Below, in pieces: positions 1-5,496 of a stretch of DNA of 7,333 bases (positions within the stretch are counted from its first letter, which is position 1; each line of letters opens with the position of its first letter). The position numbers and the translations under genes were made by a program. Below the pieces are notes generated by a model that saw only the letters and a program-made list of their open reading frames with translations, ran no database searches and was not told where the DNA came from. The stretch is from assembly GCA_031271075.1 (NCBI GenBank), contig JAISWN010000172.1:1-7333 (forward strand), in the 5' to 3' direction. This stretch comes from Treponema sp. (GTDB taxonomy: Bacteria > Spirochaetota > Spirochaetia > Treponematales > Breznakiellaceae).

Positions 1-86
1 CTATAGACGGGGTTTTGGATAGGTGGTTGGATTCATTGACCACTTTAACACACGACTCGTAACTAGGCTTAATTATAGCGCCATCG

Positions 87-106
87 CTGATCTCCACTGA
101 TCTCCA
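87..106. repeat. Tandem 10-bp duplication with a distant inverted copy
   Basis: CTGATCTCCA occurs twice head to tail (87-96, 97-106). The reverse complement of ATCTCCACTG (90-99), CAGTGGAGAT, lies at 191-200, so a 10-bp stem closing a loop of about 90 bases is possible. Seen directly; function unknown. Confidence 0.7.
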
Positions 107-260
107 CACTTTACAAAATCACTAAAGCACACGCTAAGTCTTTTAAGTCTGCTCTGTCTTCACCGGTCGTTCCATGGTATCGGCTTCTAACAGTGGAGAT
201 TCTTCAGCCTTCGTGCTCAATTCGTTGCTAACTGCACCGACTAAGTCTTCTCTTCACAGA

Positions 261-294
261 ATCTCTTACCATTCTCTTACAACTGACAACTGAC
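261..294. repeat. Adjacent short tandem repeats
   Basis: ATCTCTTACC (261-270) is followed by the near copy ATTCTCTTAC (271-280), and then AACTGAC twice (281-287, 288-294). With the duplication at 87-106 this marks the stretch as rich in local duplications, typical of unconstrained or slipped DNA rather than coding sequence. Confidence 0.6.
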
Positions 295-913
295 TCACTT
301 CTGAACTTGTCCCTTGCTTATAACATCTCGGCTCAGACCGCGTGAAAAATACTGTTCATTTCTCTACTCCAATCGTTTTCATGAGAACGCGTATGTTTCG
401 GAAGGCGCTACTCAGTAACGACTGCGTATATTTGCTTATTAAGAATCTGTTGCCTAGCAGCGAATGTTGTTTCCTTATTTGTTTCGAGCAATAGCATTCC
501 GTAACCATTCTCCTGTGTGTTATTTTTCATCCTCGTCTGTATTGTGCATTAAGAATCGAAGAGAAACTACAAGGAATTTCACTGGGATACGAACATATAC
601 TGGTAAATTATAACTAAATTAAAGATTATTACCTCCTTGGATGTGACACCCTGAAGTCCGCTATAAATTCACCGTCATTCATCCGAAACTTGTTTCTTAC
701 TTGTTGCACGCTTGGTTTACTCTCCAACCCTGAAGATAAAGGCAGAATATTCCTTCGAATTATCAGTTTATTTTTATCTTCAACAGGACGTTACATCCCA
801 AAGACAGTAGTCTTCATGGTAACTTCTGTGACAGCCTTAAAATACCTAAATAATATTAAAGCTGTTATAAATCGACAAATTGTTGCAGAAGTCTCGGGTT
901 ATGAGAATTTTAG

Positions 914-954
914 GATGTGGGTACCGTCACGCGCTAAGCGTCGGTTCCCACATC
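914..954. other. Long GC-rich imperfect hairpin
   Basis: Arms GATGTGGG (914-921) and CCCACATC (947-954) pair fully. After a T-T mismatch (922/946), ACCG (923-926) pairs with CGGT (942-945). A two-base bulge TC (927-928) follows, then ACGC (929-932) pairs with GCGT (938-941), closing a five-base loop. That gives 16 pairs, far above background. It is followed by a run of seven C (956-962), not T, so it is not a classical intrinsic terminator on this strand. It may be a folded RNA element, a processing or stability hairpin, or an element end. Confidence 0.65.
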
Positions 955-958
955 ACCC

Positions 959-997
959 CCCCGCGGAGATTGTTGCTCAGCTGTTGAACGAGCGGGG
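959..997. other. Second GC-rich hairpin next to the first
   Basis: CCCCGC (959-964) pairs with GCGGGG (992-997). Inside it GTT (972-974) can pair with AAC (987-989), or alternatively GCTC (975-978) with GAGC (990-993). Only five bases separate it from the preceding hairpin, so the two could form one structured RNA or DNA block at the boundary between the AT-rich stretch and the gene cluster. A weaker pairing, ACGTG (1004-1008) with CACGT (1031-1035), follows and ends in TTTT (1035-1038). Confidence 0.4.
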
Positions 998-1073
998 AAG
1001 TGTACGTGGCGTCCGGGGCGCGTAGTTCATCACGTTTTAGTCAAATCAGCCTGTTGAGACTGTCAGCTTCCGG

Positions 1074-1102
1074 TGTAATCAAAACCGTTCTCGTGGTAAT
1101 AT
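1074..1102 (+). promoter_or_regulatory. Candidate promoter of the small protein/sigma factor operon
   Basis: TGTAAT (1074-1079), 14 bases, then TGGTAATAT (1094-1102). Read as a promoter this is a -35-like box, a 17-base spacer and an extended -10 (TGnTAATAT). The identical pair of boxes with identical spacing occurs at 5115-5143. A start site would fall near 1109, about 40 bases before the ATG at 1149. Alternatively the two GTAAT copies, 21 bases apart (two helical turns), could bind a regulator. Confidence 0.55.
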
Positions 1103-1106
1103 ATGA

Positions 1107-1141
1107 TCGATAGTCGATAGCCGATAATCGGTGATCGGAGG
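1107..1141. repeat. Five degenerate 7-bp repeats running into the ribosome binding site
   Basis: The units are TCGATAG, TCGATAG, CCGATAA, TCGGTGA and TCGGAGG (1107-1141), consensus YCGRTRR, the first two identical. The last unit supplies the Shine-Dalgarno of the gene at 1149. CCGATAATCGG (1121-1131) is also a small palindrome that could fold in the leader RNA. Copy-number change here would alter the leader or the promoter-to-gene distance. Confidence 0.6.
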
Positions 1142-1142
1142 A
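1137..1142 (+). promoter_or_regulatory. Ribosome binding site deciding the start at 1149
   Basis: GGAGGA sits six to seven bases before ATG 1149. It argues against the in-frame upstream GTG at 1131, which lies in front of this site and has no Shine-Dalgarno of its own. Confidence 0.8.
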
Positions 1143-1148
1143 AGAACT

Positions 1149-1355
1149 ATGAGAGAGTTTTCAGAAACCATGCTGGAAAAGATGCTGGATTATTACGGTA
1201 ACTTCGCCGGGGATCCGAGGATCCTCTCCATGATCGATGCTGCCGACCGGTTTGCGGGAAGCACCGGGGCGTTCAGGGCCCTTGAGGAGGATGAACTGGA
1301 TATCGCCGCCGCCGGGGATGCCGCTGTCCTGCCGGAAAAACCGGAAGATCTATGA
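1149..1355 (+). CDS. Small acidic protein with leader-peptide-like C-terminal motif, upstream of sigma factor
   Basis: Encodes 68 residues from an ATG with a good GGAGGA site. I do not recognise the family. It is strongly acidic (16 Asp/Glu against 6 Lys/Arg by my count), lacks Cys, and has no signal peptide or membrane segment. Residues 1-35 look helical and amphipathic. Residues 45-56 read LEEDELDIAAAG, which matches the L-x3-E-L-x3-A-x-G spacing of the Nif11-like peptide at 5170 and resembles the end of double-glycine leader peptides. Only 12 residues follow, with no Cys, Ser or Thr, so it is a poor precursor peptide by itself. Its stop overlaps the sigma factor start (ATGA, 1352-1355), implying translational coupling. 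It may regulate the sigma factor, for instance as a binding peptide or decoy (inference), or be a precursor relative that lost its core. Confidence 0.75.
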   Translation: MREFSETMLEKMLDYYGNFAGDPRILSMIDAADRFAGSTGAFRALEEDELDIAAAGDAAVLPEKPEDL

Positions 1356-1852
1356 CCCCTAACCAATCCTGGCTGGACAGTCTGTACCGCCAAAACCGGG
1401 ACAAGGTGTTCGCTTACCTGCGGAAGAAGATCAACTCCCCCGAGGACACGGAGGATCTGCTCTCCCAGGTGTTTCTGGAAGCCTCCCGCTGCGTGGAAAG
1501 GTTCGATCCGGAAAAGGCTTCGGAAGCCACCTGGCTTTTTACCATTGCCCGGAACCTGCTGAACCGCCGGCTGCGGGATCTCTATACCCGCCGGAACATC
1601 GCCCGGTTTGAGCCTATGGGGGACGCGGATTACGCGGATCAGGCGGAAGAGATTGAGGACTTTATCCGGGCCGACGAACTGGTGGCCGGCCTTAAGGCCC
1701 TAGACGACACCAAGCGGAATATTGTCATCCTGGCTTTTTACCACGGCCTTTCCCCGGCGGAGATAGCCGGGAAAATGGGCCTTAGCTACGTCAATGTCTG
1801 TACCCTCAAGTCCCGGGCCCTGGGAGAACTGCGGAAAAGAATAGGCGCCTAA
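1352..1852 (+). CDS. ECF-type RNA polymerase sigma factor
   Basis: Encodes 166 residues, the usual length for a group 4 (ECF) sigma factor that directs RNA polymerase to a dedicated promoter set. Region 2 spans roughly residues 9-77, with the typical DLLSQVFLEA helix (35-44) and the WLFTIARNLLNRRLRD segment (61-76) used in -10 recognition and melting. A linker rich in Asp/Glu follows (about 88-106). Region 4 spans about 107-162, with a helix-turn-helix around LSPAEIAGKMGLS (133-145) and the C-terminal recognition helix after it. The start overlaps the stop of the preceding small gene (ATGA), and the acetyltransferase begins 10 bases after the stop, so the three are probably one operon. No anti-sigma factor is adjacent, which is unusual for ECF genes; control could come from the upstream small protein or from the phosphatase pathway (inference). 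Confidence 0.92.
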   Translation: MTPNQSWLDSLYRQNRDKVFAYLRKKINSPEDTEDLLSQVFLEASRCVERFDPEKASEATWLFTIARNLLNRRLRDLYTRRNIARFEPMGDADYADQAEEIEDFIRADELVAGLKALDDTKRNIVILAFYHGLSPAEIAGKMGLSYVNVCTLKSRALGELRKRIGA

Positions 1853-1862
1853 AGGGGATCCC

Positions 1863-2879
1863 GTGTTTACACTGCGCAATAAAGCGGGCGCTTCCCTGGA
1901 AGTAAATCTGCGCCCCGCCCGGCCCGGCGACGCCCCCGGGATAATCCGTCTGATTCGCGGTCAGTACGGTGAAAACTACATGCCCAGCTTCTACGACAGA
2001 GACTGGCTGGCCGGGGGTATAGCAAGAGAGGCGCTCCGTTTTTTCGTGGCCGAGCTGCCCGGAGCTTCCCTGGGCGGAGTAGCGGGCATTGACACGGAGG
2101 GACATTTCCCCGGCAGCCTGATTCTGATCCTTCTGCTGGTGGATAAGACCCTGCGGGGTTACGGCTTGGGGAAGCTGATCTCCCCTTGCGTTCTCAAAGC
2201 CGCTTCCCAAATTCCCTGTACCTGTGAATATGCCCATAGTCTGACTATAGAAACCATCAGCCAGTCTTTTCTTGAGACGGAAGGATTCAAAACGACCGGA
2301 CTCATCCTGAACCGCTATTTTCTGGATTCCTCGGCGCATTATGTAACGGTTACGGATCTTCCCCTCAAAACCAGCCACCTAATCGCCTGTTATATGCGGG
2401 ACAAGAGGGACGCCGGGATCCTCTTTGTTCCCGATCCATACCAAGCCTTTGCCGGCGAAGTGTACCGGTCTCTGGGCGCCGCGTATACCCTTGCCCCGCC
2501 CCGGAACCGGAACCGGAACGCGGGGGCCGCGGATTTTTCCTGTGCCCAGGTCGACGCCGACAGGTACTGCGAGGTCATCGTCAGAAAAACCGGGGCCGGT
2601 TTGAGGGAAAGCCTGGAGGCACTGCTGGATACATACACCGCCATTCCCCAGCAGACCTTCAATATTTTTATCAATATGAACGATCCCGGCTGTCCCCGGC
2701 TATGCGCCTTTTTGGAGGAGCGGAGATTTTTCTTCACCGGCGTCCAGCCCCTTTCCGATCCCAACGAGTACCTCATCTATCACTACGCCCCCGGTTTGGC
2801 CGATCCCTTTGACAAAGTTGCCGTAGTTCCCGGCTTTGGTAAACATCTGGACTGGATGCGGTCCCTCCATAAATCCTGA
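1863..2879 (+). CDS. GNAT-family acetyltransferase with extra C-terminal domain
   Basis: Encodes 338 residues from GTG, preceded by AGGGGA five bases upstream, 10 bases after the sigma factor stop. Residues about 14-155 form a GNAT domain: an opening LRPARPGDAPGI strand-helix, and the acetyl-CoA pyrophosphate-binding signature R-G-Y-G-L-G-K at 98-104 (R/QxxGxG/A). A later segment TIETISQSFLETEGFKTTGL (128-147) matches the closing helix and strand where sequences of this type carry S-Q-x and G-F. Residues 160-338 are a second half with a possible degenerate GNAT-like fold (FLEERRFFFTGVQPL, 283-297) joined by an Arg-Asn repeat linker (214-219). From memory, relatives of this GNAT type occur beside SpoIIE phosphatases and RsbW-like kinases, which fits the neighbour at 2954. 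The substrate is unknown; protein acetylation is a guess. Confidence 0.82.
   Translation: MFTLRNKAGASLEVNLRPARPGDAPGIIRLIRGQYGENYMPSFYDRDWLAGGIAREALRFFVAELPGASLGGVAGIDTEGHFPGSLILILLLVDKTLRGYGLGKLISPCVLKAASQIPCTCEYAHSLTIETISQSFLETEGFKTTGLILNRYFLDSSAHYVTVTDLPLKTSHLIACYMRDKRDAGILFVPDPYQAFAGEVYRSLGAAYTLAPPRNRNRNAGAADFSCAQVDADRYCEVIVRKTGAGLRESLEALLDTYTAIPQQTFNIFINMNDPGCPRLCAFLEERRFFFTGVQPLSDPNEYLIYHYAPGLADPFDKVAVVPGFGKHLDWMRSLHKS
2501..2519 (+). repeat. In-frame (CCGGAA)3 hexanucleotide repeat
   Basis: Three perfect copies of CCGGAA plus one base inside the acetyltransferase gene encode alternating Arg-Asn in the presumed inter-domain linker. Changes of one unit would keep the reading frame, so length variation would be tolerated. 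Confidence 0.7.
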
Positions 2880-2884
2880 CTCAG

Positions 2885-2922
2885 TCCTTCGTTCTCAATC
2901 CTTCGTTTTACATTGTTAATAC
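2885..2922 (+). promoter_or_regulatory. Candidate promoter/operator for the phosphatase gene
   Basis: The 74-base gap before the phosphatase contains TCCTTCGTT twice (2885-2893, 2899-2907; 14-base period) and an extended -10-like TGTTAATAC (2914-2922). CTCAAT lies 14 bases upstream (2894-2899), the same geometry as the two stronger elements at 1074 and 5115 but with poorer -35 identity. A start near 2929 would leave room for the AGGAGG site at 2942-2947. A second reading is TTTACA (2907-2912), 17 bases, TAAGAT (2930-2935), but its start would fall on the ribosome binding site. No terminator is visible between the acetyltransferase and this gene. Confidence 0.4.
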
Positions 2923-2953
2923 TTTCGGGTAAGATGTCCCCAGGAGGTTTCCC

Positions 2954-5119
2954 TTGTTCAAGCGGATAAAAAGCAAGGTACTTATGGTTATTCTGTGTAC
3001 ATCTCTGGGGATGATCCTGCTTTTGAGTCTTACCAGCGTGGTGGGTGTTGCCGTGCTGCGGGAGACCATTCTGCGCCAGGGCCGGAATATGGGAAACCTC
3101 GTCGCCCGGGACAGCGAGGCGGCCATGCGGGACCAGGTTCAGCAGCAGCTCATGGAACTTGCCCAGAGCCGGGCGGCCATGACTGATGAGAAGCTCAGGG
3201 TCATACAGAACCAAACCCAATCACTCTCCAGCGCGGCTTCCCGAATCTATACTTATAAGAGCCGTTACCAGCCGGTAATCCTTCCCTACCTGTGGAGGGA
3301 GGAGCTCCAGCCGGAGGAACCCTTTTTTCTGACTGTCCCGGGAATTTCCCTGGAGAGCGTCCGTGACGAAGCCGGTCTTCTTGGCAATACCAGGGACATC
3401 ATGCGGCAGATTACCTTCTCGGGAGAAGAATTTACCAGTTACATCGGCGGGGAGTCGGGATATTTCATCGTCGTTGATTCCGGGGCATCCGCCTCCCTTT
3501 TTGCGGGTTTTGATCACCGGCTGCGGCCCTGGTATACCGGGGCAAAGGAAAAGAACGGCCTCTTCTGGACTCCCAGCTTTCCCGACATTGGCGACAGAGG
3601 CGCGACTATCGCCTGCGCCATGCCGGTTTACGATTTTTCCGGAACTCAGCCGGTTCTGAAAGGAGTGGCGGCAACGGGCGCCCTTCTGTCGAAAAACGTG
3701 GATCAGATTATCGCCTCCGTCCGGGTCGGCGAAACGGGTTACGCCTTTATCCTTGACGGAGACGGACAGATGATCCGCCGGGGAAATTACCCCGGAGAGG
3801 ACGGCGCCGGTTCCGGCAGCGGTGTCTTTATCGAGGATTATCTCCACGGCAAGGACAGCGTTTTGCGGGAACTTGCGGCCCGGATGTTCTCTGAGGAATC
3901 GGGACTTACGCAGCTTGAGATTGAGGGCAGGGAAATGTACGTTGCCTGGTACTCTCTGAAGCTGATCAACTGGAGCCTGGGGGTGATCGCCCCGGTAGAT
4001 GAAGTTATCGCCCCGGCCCGGCATATAGAAAGCAGCATCCTCAGCCTGGTGCAGGATGAGACTTTCCGGATGGATAGGAATATCAGGGTGATGTTTTTTA
4101 CCACCGTGCTTGTTATCCTCTTTGCCACGCTGGCCGCCGTGTTCTTCTCCATCCGCCTTTCGAACAGCCTGGCCGCCCCCATTGTCGCCTTAAGCGACGG
4201 AGCCCAGATCATCAGCGCCGGAGATCTGAACCACCGCCTGGCCGTTAAGGGAACCGGCGAGATCGTCCTGCTGGCGGAAACCATCAACCAGATGGTGGCT
4301 AACATACAGTACGTCAGCGGCGAAAAGGAACGGATCGACACGGAATTGAACATTGCGGCCCAGATACAGACCAGCATACTCCCCGGCGTCTTCCCCCCCT
4401 TCCCCTACCGGACGGAGTTTGATATATACGCGGAGATGCACCCGGCAAAAGAGGTAGGGGGCGATTTTTACGATTTTTTTCTTATCGACCCGAACCGGGT
4501 TATGACCCTTATCGCCGATGTTTCCGGCAAGGGTGTTCCCGCCGCGCTGTTCATGGTTATCGCCAAGACCCTCCTCAAGAATCATGGACAGATGGACAAG
4601 CCTTTGGACGAGATTTTTTCCGCGGTGAATAACCAGCTCTGCGAAAATAACGATGCCAATATGTTCGTTACCGTCTTTGCCTGCGTCCTGGATCTGCGAA
4701 CCGGCCTTCTCTGTTACGCCAACGCGGGGCATAACCGCCCCCTTCTCTCCCGGTCCGGCGGGGATTATGAATTTTTGGAACTGAAGAGGGGCCTGCCCAT
4801 GGGGGTACAGGAAGATTTTCCCTACAGCTCTTCGGAAATCACCCTGTCAGAGGGGGACCGGCTCTATCTCTACACCGACGGGGTAAACGAGGCGGAAAAC
4901 CCCCAGGGGGAACAGTTCGGCAACCAGCGGCTTCTGGACGCGGCCAACCGCTGCCGGGATCTGCCCATTAGGGAATTCGATCTGGCTTTCCGGGCCGGTC
5001 TTTCGGAATTTGTAAACGGGGCGGAACAGTCCGATGATATCACCACCCTGGTCCTGGCCTATAAAAAACGGGTAACTATTCACTTGCCTGCGAGGGAATT
5101 TGTAAAAATCGAGCTGTAA
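2954..5119 (+). CDS. Membrane sensor: Cache-HAMP-SpoIIE/PP2C serine phosphatase
   Basis: Encodes 721 residues. The TTG start is chosen because AGGAGG (2942-2947) lies six bases before it and the protein then opens with a basic stretch before the first membrane helix (about 9-33). A large extracytoplasmic region (about 36-375) looks like a double Cache ligand-sensing domain, with R-P-W-Y at 191-194 and GETGYAFILDGDG at 259-271. The second membrane helix (about 378-400) leads into HAMP (about 400-455) and a short coiled linker. The catalytic SpoIIE-type PP2C domain (about 485-705) is complete: GGDFYD (502-507), DVSGKG (522-527), AGH (591-593), TDG (641-643) and SDDIT (693-697) carry the metal-binding Asp residues. 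Known relatives dephosphorylate STAS anti-anti-sigma proteins or RsbW-pathway partners in the cytoplasm. No such partner is encoded here. The last 16 residues run past the catalytic fold. Confidence 0.93.
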   Translation: MFKRIKSKVLMVILCTSLGMILLLSLTSVVGVAVLRETILRQGRNMGNLVARDSEAAMRDQVQQQLMELAQSRAAMTDEKLRVIQNQTQSLSSAASRIYTYKSRYQPVILPYLWREELQPEEPFFLTVPGISLESVRDEAGLLGNTRDIMRQITFSGEEFTSYIGGESGYFIVVDSGASASLFAGFDHRLRPWYTGAKEKNGLFWTPSFPDIGDRGATIACAMPVYDFSGTQPVLKGVAATGALLSKNVDQIIASVRVGETGYAFILDGDGQMIRRGNYPGEDGAGSGSGVFIEDYLHGKDSVLRELAARMFSEESGLTQLEIEGREMYVAWYSLKLINWSLGVIAPVDEVIAPARHIESSILSLVQDETFRMDRNIRVMFFTTVLVILFATLAAVFFSIRLSNSLAAPIVALSDGAQIISAGDLNHRLAVKGTGEIVLLAETINQMVANIQYVSGEKERIDTELNIAAQIQTSILPGVFPPFPYRTEFDIYAEMHPAKEVGGDFYDFFLIDPNRVMTLIADVSGKGVPAALFMVIAKTLLKNHGQMDKPLDEIFSAVNNQLCENNDANMFVTVFACVLDLRTGLLCYANAGHNRPLLSRSGGDYEFLELKRGLPMGVQEDFPYSSSEITLSEGDRLYLYTDGVNEAENPQGEQFGNQRLLDAANRCRDLPIREFDLAFRAGLSEFVNGAEQSDDITTLVLAYKKRVTIHLPAREFVKIEL

Positions 5120-5143
5120 TAACCGGTCTCTCCATGGTAATAT
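5115..5143 (+). promoter_or_regulatory. Candidate promoter of the peptide/outer-membrane protein/sirtuin operon
   Basis: TGTAAT (5115-5120), overlapping the phosphatase stop codon, 14 bases, then TGGTAATAT (5135-5143). Both boxes and the spacing are identical to 1074-1102, while the 14 bases between them match at only three positions, so the boxes look selected rather than copied. A start near 5150 would lie upstream of the AAGGGG site at 5158-5163. Confidence 0.6.
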
Positions 5144-5169
5144 CCTGGTGGAGGTAAAAGGGGTTTGTT

Positions 5170-5496
5170 ATGGGTAAACTAAACGATCTTTTCAAACGGT
5201 CTCAGAGTGAGCGGAGTCTTATGTCCGATTTGGACGCTTTCTGTTTCAGGATGCAGAAGAAGAAGAACAGGACACTGGCGGACTATGTATCCGAACTTAC
5301 CGAGACTGCCAGGAAGCACGGAATCTCCCTCTCCCCCGAGGATTTTGTACTTAAATCCGGGGAACTGGGCGATTTGGAACTTGAGGGAGTGGCCGGCGGC
5401 GCCGGCGGCAACTGCGTGTCCCAGCTTTGGCTGGATCTTTACAGCATGCAGCCGGGCAGATACGAAGGAACCGATGAAGCGGCCAAAGACAAGTAA
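5170..5496 (+). CDS. Nif11-like leader peptide (putative RiPP precursor)
   Basis: Encodes 108 residues from ATG with AAGGGG (5158-5163) six bases upstream; an in-frame ATG at 5221 (residue 18, GGAG four bases before it) is an alternative start and aligns better with the usual start of the family. From residue 18 it follows the Nif11-type leader plan: an opening MSDLDAF, a Lys-rich helix, LADYVSELTETARKHGISLS (36-55), PEDF, then LGDLELEGVAGG (66-77), the classic double-Gly end where a C39 peptidase would cut. The AGG motif is duplicated (A75-G77, A78-G80). The presumed core, residues 81-108, has one Cys (82), two Ser, one Thr, two Trp/Tyr-rich turns and a charged tail, so the type of modification is unclear. 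No maturation enzyme or exporter is nearby. The outer-membrane gene starts inside its 3' end. Precursor function is inferred; a non-RiPP small protein using the same fold is possible. Confidence 0.75.
   Translation: MGKLNDLFKRSQSERSLMSDLDAFCFRMQKKKNRTLADYVSELTETARKHGISLSPEDFVLKSGELGDLELEGVAGGAGGNCVSQLWLDLYSMQPGRYEGTDEAAKDK
5392..5409 (+). repeat. Perfect 9-bp tandem duplication encoding Ala-Gly-Gly twice
   Basis: GCCGGCGGC occurs at 5392-5400 and again at 5401-5409, in frame, duplicating the presumed leader cleavage motif of the Nif11-like peptide. Confidence 0.85.

Larger units (their letters stand above)
1..1073. other. AT-rich stretch without a recognisable gene
   Basis: About 1.07 kb in which I see no supportable gene, tRNA, rRNA or CRISPR array. 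All frames are broken by frequent stops; the one longer open frame (690-1025, + strand) starts with TTG, has no Shine-Dalgarno and resembles nothing I know. Composition differs from the rest of the window (21 G/C of 60 at 541-600), and the + strand is T/C-rich. It carries short repeats: CTAAGTCTT at 134-142 and 241-249, ATTAAGAATC at 438-447 and 548-557, and a small stem-loop GTGGT/ACCAC at 23-27/39-43. It may be a decayed gene, an element remnant or an untranslated RNA region; I cannot decide from sequence alone. Confidence 0.6.

Noticed and set aside
631..638. Strong anti-strand Shine-Dalgarno (AAGGAGGT on the minus strand)
   Set aside because: No ATG, GTG or TTG follows at usable distance on the minus strand, and no long frame exists there.
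1..900. CRISPR array or group II intron
   Set aside because: Repeats are short and irregular without constant spacers, and I find no domain V-like hairpin or reverse transcriptase frame.
972..993. tRNA D-arm-like sequence (GCTCAGCTG)
   Set aside because: No acceptor stem, anticodon arm or T-arm can be placed around it.
690..1025. Open frame of 111 codons on the + strand
   Set aside because: TTG start without a Shine-Dalgarno, runs through the 914-954 hairpin, composition changes half way, and the product resembles no family I know.
1131..1148. GTG start for the small acidic protein
   Set aside because: The Shine-Dalgarno lies downstream of this GTG and points to ATG 1149.
3221..4732. Long minus-strand open frames opposite the phosphatase
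   Set aside because: They are antisense shadows of a gene with complete Cache, HAMP and PP2C motifs.
5207..5473. N-terminal extension of the barrel-protein frame
   Set aside because: It overlaps the Nif11-like gene in another frame, and the signal peptide begins naturally at 5474 after AAGGA.
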